Below the pieces are notes generated by a model that was not told where the DNA came from, did not search any database, and worked only from the letters and a program-made list of their open reading frames with translations. A DNA stretch of 21,035 nt, taken from assembly GCA_046153695.1 (NCBI GenBank), contig JBJXEZ010000079.1, positions 1-21,035 on the forward strand. Reading direction: 5' to 3'. This stretch comes from M3007 sp046153695 (GTDB lineage: Bacteria > Bacteroidota > Bacteroidia > Chitinophagales > Saprospiraceae). Position numbers and translations under genes: made by a program. Below are positions 1 to 7,065 of the stretch, in pieces. Positions within the stretch are counted from its first letter, which is position 1, and every line of letters starts with the position of its first letter.

Positions 1-1
1 G

Positions 2-175
2 GGCGAACAATGGCGGGTTTCCTTGCACGCCATGGACGGGCGCGAGGTGCTACGCTCTGAACCGTTGGAACAAATTCTGACCGTGAATCTGCCCGGACTT
101 GTGCCCGGTATGTACACGGTTGGGCTACACGATGCGCATGGGCGGGTAGTGGACGTGCAAAAAATAGTTTGGTGA
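2..175 (+). CDS. C-terminal end of a T9SS-secreted protein (Por sorting domain), partial
   Basis: Only the last 57 codons are present and the gene begins before the window. The tail reads as a type A T9SS C-terminal sorting domain: a strand ending in the MDGREVLR motif, then NLPGLVPGMYTVGL, then the final DAHGRVVDVQKIVW. The GREV, NLxGLxPGxY and GRxxxxKIVx elements are the three hallmarks of this domain in Bacteroidota. Such domains direct export across the outer membrane by the Por machinery, after which the domain is normally removed and the cargo is attached to the surface or released. Cargo identity cannot be judged because the main body lies outside the window. The stop is TGA at 173-175, four bases from the convergent gene ending at 180. 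The frame is very secure; the family call is by motif. Confidence 0.85.
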   Translation, partial: GEQWRVSLHAMDGREVLRSEPLEQILTVNLPGLVPGMYTVGLHDAHGRVVDVQKIVW

Positions 176-179
176 GCGG

Positions 180-635
180 CTACAACTTGTTTTTCGTGAC
201 CAGCACATCCAGTGCTGTCCATGCGGTTTCATCGGCCACTTTAAATTTAGTTTTCAGATAAAGAAAAATTTTGTGCTCCTGCGGTGTCACGATCCCGTCG
301 GCGAGAATGCAGTCGAGACAATGGTAAAACAGCGGCAAGCGCGTCTGCTCGCGGATAACTCCCATCGCCGAGTCAATGAGCGAAGCCGGATTCCCCGCTT
401 GTTCCAGGTACTTTTCTGCGCTGGCGATCAGTTCGTTGGCATCCCGGCCCCGGAAAATGTTACGACTCTGGATGGTAGTGAAAAACGAAGCGTTTTCCGT
501 TATTCCGTACAGGTCGCTGGAGCGCAAGCAAGCCACCAGTACAGCGGCACAGGCTTCGGCCTCGTCAGCGATTTTAGGGGCCGAGTGCTTGTCGGCATCG
601 GGCGGGGTTTGAAAAAAGTCGGTCGCGTTTTGCAT
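180..635 (-). CDS. TerB-like (tellurite-resistance TerB family) protein, 151 aa
   Basis: A small acidic, helical, probably cytosolic protein. The C-terminal half (about residues 90-150) carries the TerB-type pattern LPLFYHCLDCILADGIVTPQE followed by HKIFLYLKTKF and AWTALDVLVTK, i.e. the acidic 'xADGxxxxxE' metal-binding-like helix pair of the family. The N-terminal part (TPPDADKHSAP...) looks like a flexible leader. The frame is open upstream to a codon at 719, but an exact TAnnTTTG promoter box lies at 698-705 between the two candidate starts, so the inner ATG at 635 is preferred. TerB-like domains occur in stress- and phage-response systems, but none of the other ter genes is here and no function can be assigned. 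It lies 119 bp downstream of the fused acyltransferase on the same strand. Confidence 0.65.
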   Translation of the reverse strand: MQNATDFFQTPPDADKHSAPKIADEAEACAAVLVACLRSSDLYGITENASFFTTIQSRNIFRGRDANELIASAEKYLEQAGNPASLIDSAMGVIREQTRLPLFYHCLDCILADGIVTPQEHKIFLYLKTKFKVADETAWTALDVLVTKNKL

Positions 636-697
636 ACTGTTAGGTTCAATTTTCCTGATGTTTGGAGTGATGTTATAGCCTCGGTTTGTTTTTTCTG

Positions 698-705
698 CAA
701 AAATA
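698..705 (-). promoter_or_regulatory. Bacteroidota -7 promoter box TATTTTTG for the TerB-like gene
   Basis: On the minus strand the sequence is TATTTTTG, an exact match to the Bacteroidota TAnnTTTG consensus, and it is followed by CAG. It lies about 60 bp upstream of the preferred ATG at 635 and downstream of the farther candidate start at 719. No convincing -33 TTTG was seen. Confidence 0.45.
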
Positions 706-754
706 GCCCGATCAATCACAGTTGATATTATACCGGGTTATTTTCTACCAACAC

Positions 755-2344
755 CTACTTCTCCTGTTGAAGCATCTCGATGGTGTTCGCAGGCAGGTCC
801 CGCAAGTCGAGTATCATCAACCCATCAAGGCAATCGGAGAAGTTGGGGTCCACGTTGAATGCAATGAACCTGGCATTCTGTCTGAGGTACTGGCGGAACA
901 GAACGGGTACTTTGAAATGCTCCGGCTCGATAGCCTCAACCAGGTTGTCGAGCGCGTCGAACTGACCGTGGAGCATCTCGGCCAACAATCGCGTATTCAC
1001 CGACTTGTGCTTGACTCTAAAGGGTTTTCGCGGGCGAACCAACTTGGCAAGTTTTTTATCGAAGCAATTACGCTTGACATACTCCACAATCACGCTCTTG
1101 GACACATCCGAAAATTCCTTGCTGATACTGACAGGACCGTACAAATAGCGATACTGAGGATTAGCAAGTAGGAAATTCAGGATACCTTTCCATAGCAAGA
1201 ACAGCGGCAGCCGATGCTTTTGGTAGTCAGGCACAACGAATGATCGGCCCAGCTCTACTGATTCCTGTAGCAAAGAAAAAAAGCCGGGCTTCATCTTGAA
1301 CAGGTTATTCGTATAAAATCCATCGATTCCGAATCCCCTGAAGATGCGGTCTCCCAAGCCGAGCCGATAGCCCCCGGCAATACGTTGGGCCTCACGATCC
1401 CAAATGACCAATTGTAGGTAATACAAGTCGAACTCGTCCAAGTCTCTGGATTTGCCGGTCCCCTCACCAGCGATACGAAAAGTAAGCTCTCTAAGGCGGG
1501 CTATCTCGAACATGACATTGGGCAACGCTGAAAAAGGTGCAACAAACACATCGAAAGCACCTCGAGAAGCGATATGCTGCTCTGGGCCAAGGGCGGAGAT
1601 GTCGGCTTGTAGCAGTATGGGGTTGACAGGTGGCGCAAGCGGCTGTGCAGCGGACGGTTTTTTGTTGGCAATTTGTTCGGGGCGAATGTCAAATGGTGAG
1701 CCAAGCGAAAAGATTTTTGCCTGCAAAAACTTACCCCACATGCGCGTTCCCTTGAGCACAGCAGTATCATGTGGCAAGATGGGGCTGCCAATGCGTACGC
1801 TGATGTGCAATGGGTACTCGAATCGGGGATAGAAAACACCAGATAACAGGTTTTTACGAATTAACTGGCTTGGAGGAATTTCTGCGCTCAGGTGTATGGG
1901 TACAATGGGTACTTCGGTTTTGCGTAGCTGTTTTAGAATTTCAGAGCGCATCAGGTTTTTGCCCATGTAGCCGAACAAATTGCCGGAAAAATCCAGTGCG
2001 AGTCCCACCGGCACACCTTTTTGTACATAGTTGGCTACTTTTTTGGCAAAATTCAGGTGTAACAAGCGGTCTTTGATTTTGTCGCGTTGTGGCAGTATAG
2101 CCCAAGGTCGCAACTGTGCTGCTGGCTGAATGAGGTAAGGATGTAGTACCTTGACCGATTCGGCCATTGGGGCAAGCAGCGCCAGTAAAACCCACTCATC
2201 AAGGCCAGCGATCAGATGGTTGGAAAGGAAAACTGCCGCCGGTGTTTTGGCTAACAATTTTTGGTCGAAGGCATCCAGTTCCAATACCACGTTAGCATCG
2301 GCGAGTCTCGACTGGGCAAGAGCGTGTATGTTTGAGCTGCTCAT
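755..2344 (-). CDS. OlsF-like fused acyltransferase: PlsC-like N-terminal domain + GNAT/OlsB-GlsB-like C-terminal domain (529 aa)
   Basis: Residues about 25-210 resemble a lysophospholipid (OlsA/PlsC-type) acyltransferase: SNHLIAGLDE (H43, D49; the HxxxxxD spacing seen in Bacteroidota members), a block VPIVPIHL and the closing strand ISVRIGSPI. Residues about 255-500 resemble the OlsB/GlsB N-acyltransferase (hemolysin-like GNAT): FEIARLRELTFR, LDEFDLYYLQLV, GFYTNNLF, ESVELGRSFV and YLYGPVSIS. In characterised bifunctional OlsF enzymes the C-terminal domain N-acylates an amino acid (ornithine) with a 3-hydroxy fatty acid and the N-terminal domain adds the second acyl chain, giving ornithine or glycine lipids. 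Here the usual PAGEVS-type motif is replaced by LALDFSGNLF (residues 115-124), so O-acylation may be altered. The start at 2344 is the first Met. The gene sits 45 bp downstream of lptD, suggesting an outer-membrane lipid operon. Substrate is inferred, not shown. Confidence 0.8.
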   Translation of the reverse strand: MSSSNIHALAQSRLADANVVLELDAFDQKLLAKTPAAVFLSNHLIAGLDEWVLLALLAPMAESVKVLHPYLIQPAAQLRPWAILPQRDKIKDRLLHLNFAKKVANYVQKGVPVGLALDFSGNLFGYMGKNLMRSEILKQLRKTEVPIVPIHLSAEIPPSQLIRKNLLSGVFYPRFEYPLHISVRIGSPILPHDTAVLKGTRMWGKFLQAKIFSLGSPFDIRPEQIANKKPSAAQPLAPPVNPILLQADISALGPEQHIASRGAFDVFVAPFSALPNVMFEIARLRELTFRIAGEGTGKSRDLDEFDLYYLQLVIWDREAQRIAGGYRLGLGDRIFRGFGIDGFYTNNLFKMKPGFFSLLQESVELGRSFVVPDYQKHRLPLFLLWKGILNFLLANPQYRYLYGPVSISKEFSDVSKSVIVEYVKRNCFDKKLAKLVRPRKPFRVKHKSVNTRLLAEMLHGQFDALDNLVEAIEPEHFKVPVLFRQYLRQNARFIAFNVDPNFSDCLDGLMILDLRDLPANTIEMLQQEK

Positions 2345-2389
2345 GGTTATATTTAAAGGCGATAGATTGGTTCCACGGGAAGTGCCGAC

Positions 2390-5113
2390 CTAAAAACCAC
2401 TTTGCCCATCGAACACATTTTTGCGATAAGGCAATTTGAGGAAATCAAGCGTACTGCCTGGTTTAACGGAAATAAAAAACTCGTACACGTTGCGGTCGGG
2501 CCACCAGCGGAGGCTGAATAACCAACAGTGCAGGTCGCGCGTGAACCCTATGTCGGGGTAGATGAGGCTTTTTTGTTGGAAATCGTAAGACAGGTTTCCT
2601 ACGTCGATGGACCACTTGGGGCTGAGTGGTATGCGTCCCGAGAAACTGAGGTTGTTTGTACCGATCAGGAATGTGTCTCGGTTAGTGCCGAAAATCTGCC
2701 GCCGATCTATAGAGAACCGATGGCCGACCTGAAACTGGTCGAGCAAGTCAAAGAACCCGTCTCGTATGGTGGCTGGCCCAGATGGGTTGTTCGGCTGGTT
2801 TTCGGGTTCTTTAGCAAACAGGTTACGCAGGTCGCGGATAGTCGCCGATGTATTAAGGGCGATGCCAAAACTGGCCAAGCGCAGGAGTTTGCCTTCCTCT
2901 CGGATGGCGAACTTGTTGACCCGGACCCCCTTATCATTTAGTACATATGGATCGAAAGTGGCGTTCCAGGTCAGGTTAGACACCCCCTTGAAGAACCGAA
3001 ACAGGCCGCCCGTATTTATGAGACTCCATTTCAACGTATCGCGCGTAAGGCTGTAACTTCCAGAAAACGCGAGGTTGTCGAAGATACGCACCCGTTTTAC
3101 GGTATCTCGTTTGGCGGAGTAAAATTTCATCTCCAAAATGTTGGTCAGGCTGTAACTGACGGACAGGTCAGGCTTCCCGCTGGTGGGTCGCCCAAAAACA
3201 GATTCGTCAAAAACGCCATAATCCCGGAATACCTCACGCCCTGGCTGGTTGGAAATTTGCACCTTCCGAAAATAGTCGGATTCCGAAAAGTCTGGCCTGA
3301 AACCGGTAGAGATCGATGGTTTCATGGTATGCCGTATACCGCGAAACCAACCTTTTTTGAATTGCTTGGTGAAAAACAGCGCCGTATTGAGGGATATGCC
3401 AATGTCGTAGGTGCGAAATGGCTTGAAACCCCAGTCGCGGAAACTGGTATCGCGCCCCCAAACTGTACGGGCGCTGTCTACCACAAGTATTTCGGCCACT
3501 GTGTCGTAGGCATACTGGATTTCATCCAGGAACTCCCGCTCAATTGTGTACGGGTACCAGTTTTCCTCGTAGTTCACCCTTGGTGCGATATTGATATACT
3601 TGAACAGTTTGATGTTGAAGTCGGTGCTTGCCTTGTGCTGGATGCCCATACGGGCGTTGCGCAGGGTGGCATCGGTGAATAGCAGGGTATCTACCACCTG
3701 CATGTCGTTGCGAAGGCTGGACGAGTATGTGAGCGAGATTTTTTCGTACCACTGTTCCTTGCCAGTCGGGTTTTCTCGCTTGAACGGAAAAATACGCTGG
3801 AGGTTGAACGTGGCATTGGGAAAACTGATGCTCATCAGCCGGGTTTGTGTGTTCTGAGAGTGGCTGAGGCTGGCATTGAACTGGTACGGTCGACCGGGAA
3901 ATGTCTGTGAATAGTTCAGGTTGGAGGTCAACTGGTTTTGCACCACGCTGGCATAGTCGTTTCGGTTTCGGTTCTGGTTGCGGTTGGTCTCGATCGTGAT
4001 CGAACCGCCAAAAGTGCGAGACGGATGTGCCTTGGAGTCTTGCTGATGCGTCCAGCGGATGCCGAATGACTTGTTGGACAGCCGGTTGGCCTGGGCATCT
4101 TCAAAAATACGGTCGTTGAATTCCAGGCTAAAACTCCCGCTGTGCATGTAGCGCTGGTTGTAGCGCACGTTTGACCGGACTCCCCAAGAACCGCTGGTGT
4201 AGGCGTTGAAAAGAAACGTCACGTCCATGTGATCGGACAGCGGGATGTAGTAACCCCAGTCCTTTATGCCAAGGCCTTCCCTGTTGGACGGTTCAAAGTC
4301 GCGCGGGATAATTAAACCCGATTTGCTGGTTTTGGTGATGGGGTAAAATCCGAACGGTAAAAACAGTGGCGTGGGAATGCCGCCGATCTCCACGTTGGAA
4401 AACCCGGTGACCACGAGCTTGTCCGGGATCACCTTTAGTTTGCTCGTACGGATACCGAAGTGCGGTTCCGGGTGGTCACAGGTGGTAAGGATGGCATCTT
4501 GATTGTAAATCGTATTCCGGGTGCGTTGTGTGCTGTCGGCGGAAGGGGGCGCACTCACGAACTTGGCCTTTTTTCCCAGTACATATAGGTCTTCCTGTTT
4601 CGTTCTGGCTTCGTAGATGATGCCTTTTTTCGAGCGGAAATTATAGCGGAGGCGCTTGGCGGTAAATGATTCATTACCGTCCTTGAACTCTGGCAGCCCC
4701 GCCAGTGTGCCGGATGAATCGGGGTGTTCCTGGGCAGAGACCTCGTTTTTGTTGTAGTCTACTACGATGTAGCCGGCAGCCAGGTCAATCACACCGTATT
4801 TCACAAACGCCTTTCCGTACAGGTGAAGTTGTTTGTTTTTTACGTCGAACCACATGGAGTCAGTTGAACCATAGTCCACAGGCTCGTCTAATGATTCGGA
4901 GGAAACCCGTACGTCACGCAAATCAAGGGTGCTTGAATCCCGCAAACCGGCAAGTGCAGTGTCTCGGATACCCGCGAGCGGCAAGCGAACCGCGGCTGAA
5001 TCGCGCCGCACAGGTAAGGGCAGCGTGTCCTGTGTCGACACGGGTACTTGCGCAAAAACTGGCGACCAAGCGAAAACCAAGGCTAATTGCCAGAAAAGCC
5101 GATATTTGCCCAT
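2390..5113 (-). CDS. lptD: LptD-like LPS-assembly outer-membrane protein (907 aa)
   Basis: A large outer-membrane protein that would receive LPS from the periplasmic LptA bridge and insert it in the outer leaflet. From the ATG at 5113 there is a Sec signal peptide (MGKYRLFWQL... ending SPVFAQ). The frame stays open to 5230, but that extension is Cys/Lys-rich and would overlap the divergent gene, so it is rejected. Next come an OstA/LptA-like jellyroll (DSMWFDVKNKQLHLYG, DLAAGYIVVDYNKNEVSA, FTAKRLRYNF), the family signature TTCDHPEPHFGI, and PTPLFLPFGFYPI followed by SGLIIP at the barrel start. The remaining roughly 600 residues alternate in strands typical of the LptD barrel (many Y/N/F-rich segments). 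The size is at the upper range for Bacteroidota LptD. It is divergent from an amidase, an arrangement common in this phylum, and is followed by the fused acyltransferase. Confidence 0.9.
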   Translation of the reverse strand: MGKYRLFWQLALVFAWSPVFAQVPVSTQDTLPLPVRRDSAAVRLPLAGIRDTALAGLRDSSTLDLRDVRVSSESLDEPVDYGSTDSMWFDVKNKQLHLYGKAFVKYGVIDLAAGYIVVDYNKNEVSAQEHPDSSGTLAGLPEFKDGNESFTAKRLRYNFRSKKGIIYEARTKQEDLYVLGKKAKFVSAPPSADSTQRTRNTIYNQDAILTTCDHPEPHFGIRTSKLKVIPDKLVVTGFSNVEIGGIPTPLFLPFGFYPITKTSKSGLIIPRDFEPSNREGLGIKDWGYYIPLSDHMDVTFLFNAYTSGSWGVRSNVRYNQRYMHSGSFSLEFNDRIFEDAQANRLSNKSFGIRWTHQQDSKAHPSRTFGGSITIETNRNQNRNRNDYASVVQNQLTSNLNYSQTFPGRPYQFNASLSHSQNTQTRLMSISFPNATFNLQRIFPFKRENPTGKEQWYEKISLTYSSSLRNDMQVVDTLLFTDATLRNARMGIQHKASTDFNIKLFKYINIAPRVNYEENWYPYTIEREFLDEIQYAYDTVAEILVVDSARTVWGRDTSFRDWGFKPFRTYDIGISLNTALFFTKQFKKGWFRGIRHTMKPSISTGFRPDFSESDYFRKVQISNQPGREVFRDYGVFDESVFGRPTSGKPDLSVSYSLTNILEMKFYSAKRDTVKRVRIFDNLAFSGSYSLTRDTLKWSLINTGGLFRFFKGVSNLTWNATFDPYVLNDKGVRVNKFAIREEGKLLRLASFGIALNTSATIRDLRNLFAKEPENQPNNPSGPATIRDGFFDLLDQFQVGHRFSIDRRQIFGTNRDTFLIGTNNLSFSGRIPLSPKWSIDVGNLSYDFQQKSLIYPDIGFTRDLHCWLFSLRWWPDRNVYEFFISVKPGSTLDFLKLPYRKNVFDGQSGF

Positions 5114-5159
5114 GTTTTTTTTAAAACGCTCCAAGATTTTTTGACAACGACAACTGCGC

Positions 5160-6527
5160 ATGAGAGAACAAAGTGCCCGACAAACGATCACGACCTTTGT
5201 GGCGTGGTTTTTTTTAGTAAATTTTAACACCGCAGCCGCCTGCGAACCGCCTGCTCTTGCTCCGCTGCGTTGCTATGCGGGCAAAGGTATAGAAACTTGC
5301 TGCGCAATGCCCGCAGATTGGGGAATTGGGTGTTTTTCGCTACAACACGCTATTCAGCGCCCGGGTTATCGAATCAAAAAAGTCGTACTCGACGCTGGTC
5401 ACGGCGGCAAGGATTCCGGCTGCCGAGGCGCTACCTCCAAGGAAAAGCACAACGCGCTGGCCATTGTTCTGAGACTCGGGGCGTTCATTGAGGAAGAGTA
5501 CCCGGACGTGGAGGTGATTTACACCCGCGAAACGGACGTTTTCGTAGAATTAAACGAGCGGGCGGCAATCGCAAATCGAAACAACGCCGACTTGTTCATC
5601 AGCGTCCACTGCAATTCCATCCCCGTATCCTATGTGAATGGTGTGGAAACTTACGTCATGGGATTGCACACCGCCCAAAGTAACCTCGAGGTGGCCAAGC
5701 GGGAAAACGCTTCCATTTATTTGGAAGACAATTACCAAAAAAATTACGGTGACTACGACCCCAATAGCCCGGAAGCGCATATTTTCGGCAGCGTGTGGCA
5801 AAGTGCCTATCTGGATCAAAGCATCTTGCTCGCCAGTTTTGTACAGAAGTACAGCAAGGAAATCGCGCATCGCGATGACCGAGGCGTGAAACAGGCCGGG
5901 TTTATCGTCTTGCACAAAACAGCAATGCCAGCGGTTCTTGTGGAAGCCGGTTTTTTGACAAACCGGGAGGAAGAACGTTTCATCACTTCCGAAGAAGGGC
6001 AGAATCAAATGGCTGACGCAATTTTTGAATCCTTCCGCGCCTATAAGGCCAAAATGGAAGGCATGCCCCTGACTGCTCGACTGGCTACGAACTCAAAGCC
6101 GGTAGCTCCTAAAGCGCCAGAGATTCCCACAGTACCCCTTACAGATAACGCACCGGTCGGAGTGCCCGAAACCGTTGCAGAAAAACCCTATCCCAAAACC
6201 GTATCGGCATCCAAACCTTCCAATATACCACCCTCCAGCACCGGAGATCGTTTTGCCGACGAGACAATGGCCACTGCACCGACTACAAAAGTGAACCCGG
6301 CGCCCGTCTTCCGAATCCATTTGCTGAGCTGGACTTCCCGCATGGATCGGAGTATTGGCCAACTCGGTTTGTTGGGCAATGTCGAAGAAGAGGTGAAGGG
6401 CGGTCAGTACCAGTACTTTTTTGGCAAATATTCTACTCGCGCTGATGCAGAAAAAGTGCTGCCCGAACTATTCAACCTGGGCTTTCGCACAGCACAGGTT
6501 GTGCCTTCCGACTCCATCAATAATTGA
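5160..6527 (+). CDS. N-acetylmuramoyl-L-alanine amidase (Amidase_3) with C-terminal SPOR-like domain (455 aa)
   Basis: A zinc amidase that cleaves the bond between MurNAc and the stem peptide in peptidoglycan, used in daughter-cell separation. A signal peptide (TTFVAWFFLVNFNTAAA) is followed by a Cys-rich linker. The Amidase_3 domain runs from about residue 72 to 295: VVLDAGHGGKDSG (Zn ligand H81), E95 in SKEKHNAL, H150 in FISVHCNS, and the catalytic E262 in VLVEAGFLTN. The insert at about 168-220 is typical of Bacteroidota AmiC-like enzymes. After a Pro/Thr-rich linker (about 300-375), residues 380-450 (FRIHLLSW ... YQYFFGKYSTRADAEKVLPEL) resemble a SPOR domain, which binds denuded glycan at septa. 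The ATG at 5160 lies 46 bp from the divergent lptD start. The next gene begins 6 bp after the stop. Confidence 0.93.
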   Translation: MREQSARQTITTFVAWFFLVNFNTAAACEPPALAPLRCYAGKGIETCCAMPADWGIGCFSLQHAIQRPGYRIKKVVLDAGHGGKDSGCRGATSKEKHNALAIVLRLGAFIEEEYPDVEVIYTRETDVFVELNERAAIANRNNADLFISVHCNSIPVSYVNGVETYVMGLHTAQSNLEVAKRENASIYLEDNYQKNYGDYDPNSPEAHIFGSVWQSAYLDQSILLASFVQKYSKEIAHRDDRGVKQAGFIVLHKTAMPAVLVEAGFLTNREEERFITSEEGQNQMADAIFESFRAYKAKMEGMPLTARLATNSKPVAPKAPEIPTVPLTDNAPVGVPETVAEKPYPKTVSASKPSNIPPSSTGDRFADETMATAPTTKVNPAPVFRIHLLSWTSRMDRSIGQLGLLGNVEEEVKGGQYQYFFGKYSTRADAEKVLPELFNLGFRTAQVVPSDSINN

Positions 6528-6533
6528 CAGGAC

Positions 6534-7046
6534 ATGAACACATCATACAAAAATACACTCACACCTGGCCTTGCAACAGCCGACTATGCACCGGAATCGC
6601 GCGTATGGGTATACGTGTCCAATCGCCCCCTGTCGGATGTTGAAGCGCAGTTTGTCCGTGAGGCACTCCACGATTTTACACGCCAATGGACAGCGCATAA
6701 CCAGGCGCTTCGGGCAGCAGCCGAGGTGTTTCAAAACCAATTTGTTATCCTGCTCGTGGATGAAACCCAAGCCGGTGCCAGCGGCTGCTCCATCGACAAA
6801 TCTACCCACGTCCTGGAGGCGCTGGGACAAAAACTCGGTATTGACCTTTTCGATCGTATGCGATTTGCATGGGTGGAAAACGATACACTCTTTTTTGCCG
6901 ACCGCAACGGCCTTGTTGCAGGCACGGAGTCGTTGGCAATCCAACCTGACACCCTCATGGTGAATACCTTAGTCCAAACCAAACGCGACCTGCAGGAAAA
7001 ATGGCTTGTGCCCTTCTCACAGAGCTGGCACCGCAGAATTGTGTAA
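6534..7046 (+). CDS. Conserved Bacteroidota protein with SGCSIDKS motif (170 aa), often mislabelled 'ABC transporter ATPase'
   Basis: I recognise this as a small conserved family of Bacteroidota, but its function is unknown to me. Conserved-looking elements are VWVYVSNRPLSDVEAQFV near the N-terminus, QWTAHNQAL, FVILLVDE, the invariant-looking SGCSIDKS (residues 83-90), LFDRMRFAWV, MVNTLVQTK and the C-terminal SQSWHRR. It has no Walker A or B motif, so the database label 'ABC transporter ATPase' should not be believed. There is no signal peptide or membrane segment, so it is probably cytosolic. The single motif Cys (C85) between Ser and Ile may be functional. It lies 6 bp after the amidase stop and 19 bp before the EAD11-trypsin-TIR gene, so the three are probably co-transcribed. 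Confidence 0.75.
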   Translation: MNTSYKNTLTPGLATADYAPESRVWVYVSNRPLSDVEAQFVREALHDFTRQWTAHNQALRAAAEVFQNQFVILLVDETQAGASGCSIDKSTHVLEALGQKLGIDLFDRMRFAWVENDTLFFADRNGLVAGTESLAIQPDTLMVNTLVQTKRDLQEKWLVPFSQSWHRRIV

Positions 7047-7065
7047 ACTTTCTTTAAAACGAATT

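Noticed and set aside
5114..5230. N-terminal extension of lptD
   Set aside because: Cys- and Lys-rich, overlaps the divergent amidase start, and places a classical signal peptide 40 residues into the protein.
7006..7065. Upstream start for the EAD11-trypsin-TIR gene
   Set aside because: It would overlap the end of the preceding gene by 41 bp and adds Cys/Arg-rich residues that are not part of the EAD11 pattern.
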